From the NCBI GenBank assembly GCA_002449265.1, contig DKCV01000004.1:1-14314 (forward strand): a DNA stretch of 14,314 bases, written 5' to 3'. The notes under the pieces were generated by a model that was not told the DNA's origin, ran no database searches, and saw nothing but the letters and a program-made list of their open reading frames with translations. Shown here one piece after another: positions 12,916-14,314 of the stretch. The first letter of the stretch is position 1. Every line of letters begins with the position of its first letter. The position numbers were made by a program, and so were the translations under genes. This stretch comes from Caryophanales bacterium UBA6865. GTDB taxonomy: Bacteria > Bacillota_I > Bacilli_A > RFN20 > CAG-826.

Positions 12916-13953
12916 TTATTCCTCTTCCTCTAATAGAACTTGTAGGCGAATAAACTCTTTAAAACGAGGGAGAGAATAATCCATAGAGCCTCTAGCTTTG
13001 CAAACGATAAGACCCTTGTTCAGGAGCCTCTTTTTGTAGATTTGCAGCGCTCCGTTTGAAATATGCAAGTTCTTACAAATATCACTTTGCTTTGTGGTTT
13101 TGCTCATCTCTTCTAGAATTTCTTTTTCTTTTTCGGTTAGTTTTTCCCATATTAAAGAATATGAATTGTCGTACAGCTTTAGATCGTATTCGTCTAAGTT
13201 AAACTTTTGTGTCCCTTTTTTAAACAATAGATAGCCCAATGTTTGGTAGCCATAGGCGTATCCTTTTGTCAATTTTGCGTATTTTGCCGCTTCCTTTTCA
13301 TTCATTCCAAGTAGGTCATTATAGGAAAAAGTTATTGCGGCTAAACTTAATGGCTCCAAAACAATTTTTGGCGCACGAACAAAGAAGGTTAAGCTTTTGT
13401 TTCTATCTAATTCAGATATATTTTCATAGAGCCCCGTCATCAACAAAAATATTGGATATCCTTCACGAATAAATTGCTGAAATAAGAAAACGAACTTCCT
13501 CATTTCTTTAGAATCGGACACATCATCAATTGTGATTAGGACGCGCTTGCCCTTTCTTTTGATGTATTCAAGCATTTTTTCTAAAAGAGTAGTGACGTTG
13601 CTGATTTCGTTTGTTCCGCTAATAGAAAACGTTAATCCATGAAAAGAAAAGGAAAATTCCGGTTTTAAGAACAATTTCCATAGCTTGCCTTCCTCATATA
13701 GTTTGGCTGCAAGTTGTTCCTCCATGTTCATATAGGAGTTTAAATCAATCGTTAAGTAATTGTTGTCTTTAAATTTTCGTTTTAATTTGGTTAGCAAAAC
13801 CGTTTTTCCAGAACCTCGCGGACCAGTAATGATGTAAACTTTTGTTTCTGGATTTTCGCCTTTAATCGCATCCCAAATAACGTTTTCTTCCTTTTCCCTC
13901 TCAATGAGGCTATATGGTAATTCTCCAAAAGTAGCATTAAATGGATTAGACAT
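12916..13953 (-). CDS. AAA ATPase, archaeal-type/STAND-like, with C-terminal winged helix
   Basis: 345 aa from ATG 13953. The N-terminus SNPFNATFGELPYSLIERE is typical of the small archaeal-ATPase-like group. Walker A is TGPRGSGKT (43-51), Walker B is VLITIDDV (138-145) and the sensor strand is FLLMTG (169-174). A helical lid follows (LEPLSLAAITF...MNEKEAAKYAKLTKGYAYGYQTLGYLL), then a winged helix at about 268-335 (LTEKEKEILEEMSKTTKQSDICKNLHISNGALQIYKKRLLNKGLI). Known: Orc/Cdc6- or STAND-like ATPases couple nucleotide state to DNA or protein binding. The frame is open to 13995, but AGAGGA 7 nt before 13953 and the upstream promoter favour this start. It ends two bases from the convergent 115-aa frame. 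The role here is unknown; the tandem TTTGTCA sites upstream may be its own targets. Confidence 0.85.
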   Translation of the reverse strand: MSNPFNATFGELPYSLIEREKEENVIWDAIKGENPETKVYIITGPRGSGKTVLLTKLKRKFKDNNYLTIDLNSYMNMEEQLAAKLYEEGKLWKLFLKPEFSFSFHGLTFSISGTNEISNVTTLLEKMLEYIKRKGKRVLITIDDVSDSKEMRKFVFLFQQFIREGYPIFLLMTGLYENISELDRNKSLTFFVRAPKIVLEPLSLAAITFSYNDLLGMNEKEAAKYAKLTKGYAYGYQTLGYLLFKKGTQKFNLDEYDLKLYDNSYSLIWEKLTEKEKEILEEMSKTTKQSDICKNLHISNGALQIYKKRLLNKGLIVCKARGSMDYSLPRFKEFIRLQVLLEEEE

Positions 13954-13987
13954 AAAACTTTCCTCTCCGCCATTATATTGTTTTATT

Positions 13988-14072
13988 TTTGTCATTTGAA
14001 TATTTTTTTGTCATCGTTTGTCAAACCGGCATATTTTTGATTTTCGTTTGTCATTTTTTAAAAGATTTGTCA
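13988..14072 (-). promoter_or_regulatory. Promoter and TTTGTCA repeat array upstream of the AAA ATPase
   Basis: TTTGTCA occurs at 13988, 14007, 14017, 14047 and 14066 (spacings 19, 10, 30, 19 bp), all in one orientation; two of the five extend to TTTGTCAAA. On the minus strand TTGACA (14024-14019), a 16-bp spacer and TATTCA (14002-13997) form a promoter embedded in the array; TATAAT at 13977-13972 is a second -10 candidate. Sites covering the promoter suggest autoregulation. Confidence 0.6.
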
Positions 14073-14185
14073 AATGAGATTTATTTGATTTAATAGTGGT
14101 TTCTTTGTGATGGCTTTGATCTTGGGTATGGTAACAAAATCCCTTAATCAAGCATTACTTGTTTCATTTTGATTGTTGGCGTATT
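14073..14185. other. Spacer between two ATPase control regions
   Basis: No gene, RNA or hairpin of note. The repeats on either side suggest it separates two divergent regulatory regions. Confidence 0.3.
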
Positions 14186-14228
14186 CGCCAAATTGCCAAA
14201 TGAAAACGCGCCAAATTGCCAAATGAAA
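14186..14228 (+). repeat. Tandem 20-mer, 23-bp period
   Basis: CGCCAAATTGCCAAATGAAA occurs at 14186-14205 and 14209-14228. Each unit contains two GCCAAAT boxes. The 23-bp period equals that of the 18-mer pair at 5236-5276, and the distance to the next ATG is similar (23 versus 28 bp), so it is probably the control region of the downstream AAA_14-like start. Confidence 0.65.
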
Positions 14229-14251
14229 GATAGAATCTTATCAAGAAATCT

Positions 14252-14314
14252 ATGGAAAAGTACTTAAAAAGATGCATTGAAACCAGACTAAAAGTGTTAG
14301 TTCTCAATTGATGT
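14252..14314 (+). pseudogene. Possible decayed 5' end of an AAA_14/DUF4143 ATPase, cut by the window edge
   Basis: ATG 14252 opens MEKYLKRCIETRLKVLVLN and then TGA at 14309-14311. The pattern resembles the AAA_14 N-terminus (compare YIPRLIDKKIRES in the gene at 5305), where a family member would continue toward the GPKWCGKT loop. The early stop suggests a frameshift or decay, unless a different frame takes over beyond the window. No clear ribosome binding site is seen. The tandem repeat just upstream mirrors the arrangement at 5236-5305. Confidence 0.35.

Noticed and set aside
13954..13995. Longer start for the archaeal-type ATPase at 13995
   Set aside because: Candidate -10 boxes lie at or after that ATG, and the only good ribosome binding site precedes 13953.
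1..14314. Mollicute genetic code (TGA as Trp)
   Set aside because: TGA ends several intact genes, including both antitoxins with ATGA overlaps, and TGG is used for conserved Trp residues.

Overview
This window looks like an accessory, defence-island-like stretch from a low-GC bacterium of the Bacillota/Mycoplasmatota type (Bacilli or Erysipelotrichia grade). The evidence is low overall GC, AAGGAGG-type ribosome binding sites, sigma-A-like promoters and simple stem-plus-T terminators. TGA is used as a genuine stop, including two ATGA stop/start overlaps, and Trp is encoded by TGG, so the standard bacterial code applies and this is not a code-4 Mollicute. No housekeeping, rRNA or tRNA gene was seen. 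The species cannot be named from this sequence.

Layout. From 373 to 1925, on the minus strand, lies a tightly overlapping operon: a DUF4417 protein, a BECR-fold (Barnase/EndoU/colicin E5-D/RelE) nuclease-like toxin, and a small acidic protein likely to be its immunity partner. From 2746 to 10235, on the plus strand, modules follow one another: Fic protein 1; an N-terminally truncated COG2865-type (AlbA_2/HATPase_c_4) regulator; an AAA_14/DUF4143 ATPase; a DinJ-YafQ toxin-antitoxin pair; Fic protein 2; an IS3-type transposase remnant on the minus strand; and a second RelB/DinJ antitoxin with a RelE/ParE toxin. From 10633 to 13953 come an HNH-like protein (plus), a solitary ABC-type AAA ATPase (minus), a small unknown ORF (plus) and an archaeal-type/STAND-like AAA ATPase with a C-terminal winged helix (minus). 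The window ends in what appears to be the decayed start of another AAA_14 ATPase.

Two kinds of non-coding structure stand out. First, a degenerate repeat of about 130-330 bp occurs five times, always in the same orientation, and most copies sit between cargo modules (about 53, 2241, 3923, 5002 and 7621). Two long copies also carry the same 19-codon C-terminal coding scar. Second, several modules are preceded by short direct-repeat arrays with spacings near one or two helical turns: GCGA every 10 bp (2027-2060), TAGACTA every 11-12 bp (7976-8017), TTTGTCA five times (13988-14072), and tandem 18-20-mers with a 23-bp period upstream of two AAA_14-type starts (5236, 14186). The 9-mer TTTGACAAA precedes two unrelated ATPase genes in the same orientation relative to each gene. 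These look like operators of self-regulating addiction or defence modules, but that is inference.

The genes do not form one pathway. They look like independently acquired stabilisation or conflict modules (two type II toxin-antitoxin pairs, two self-inhibited Fic enzymes, one toxin/immunity cassette, several NTPases) collected around a repeat family, with decayed fragments between them.
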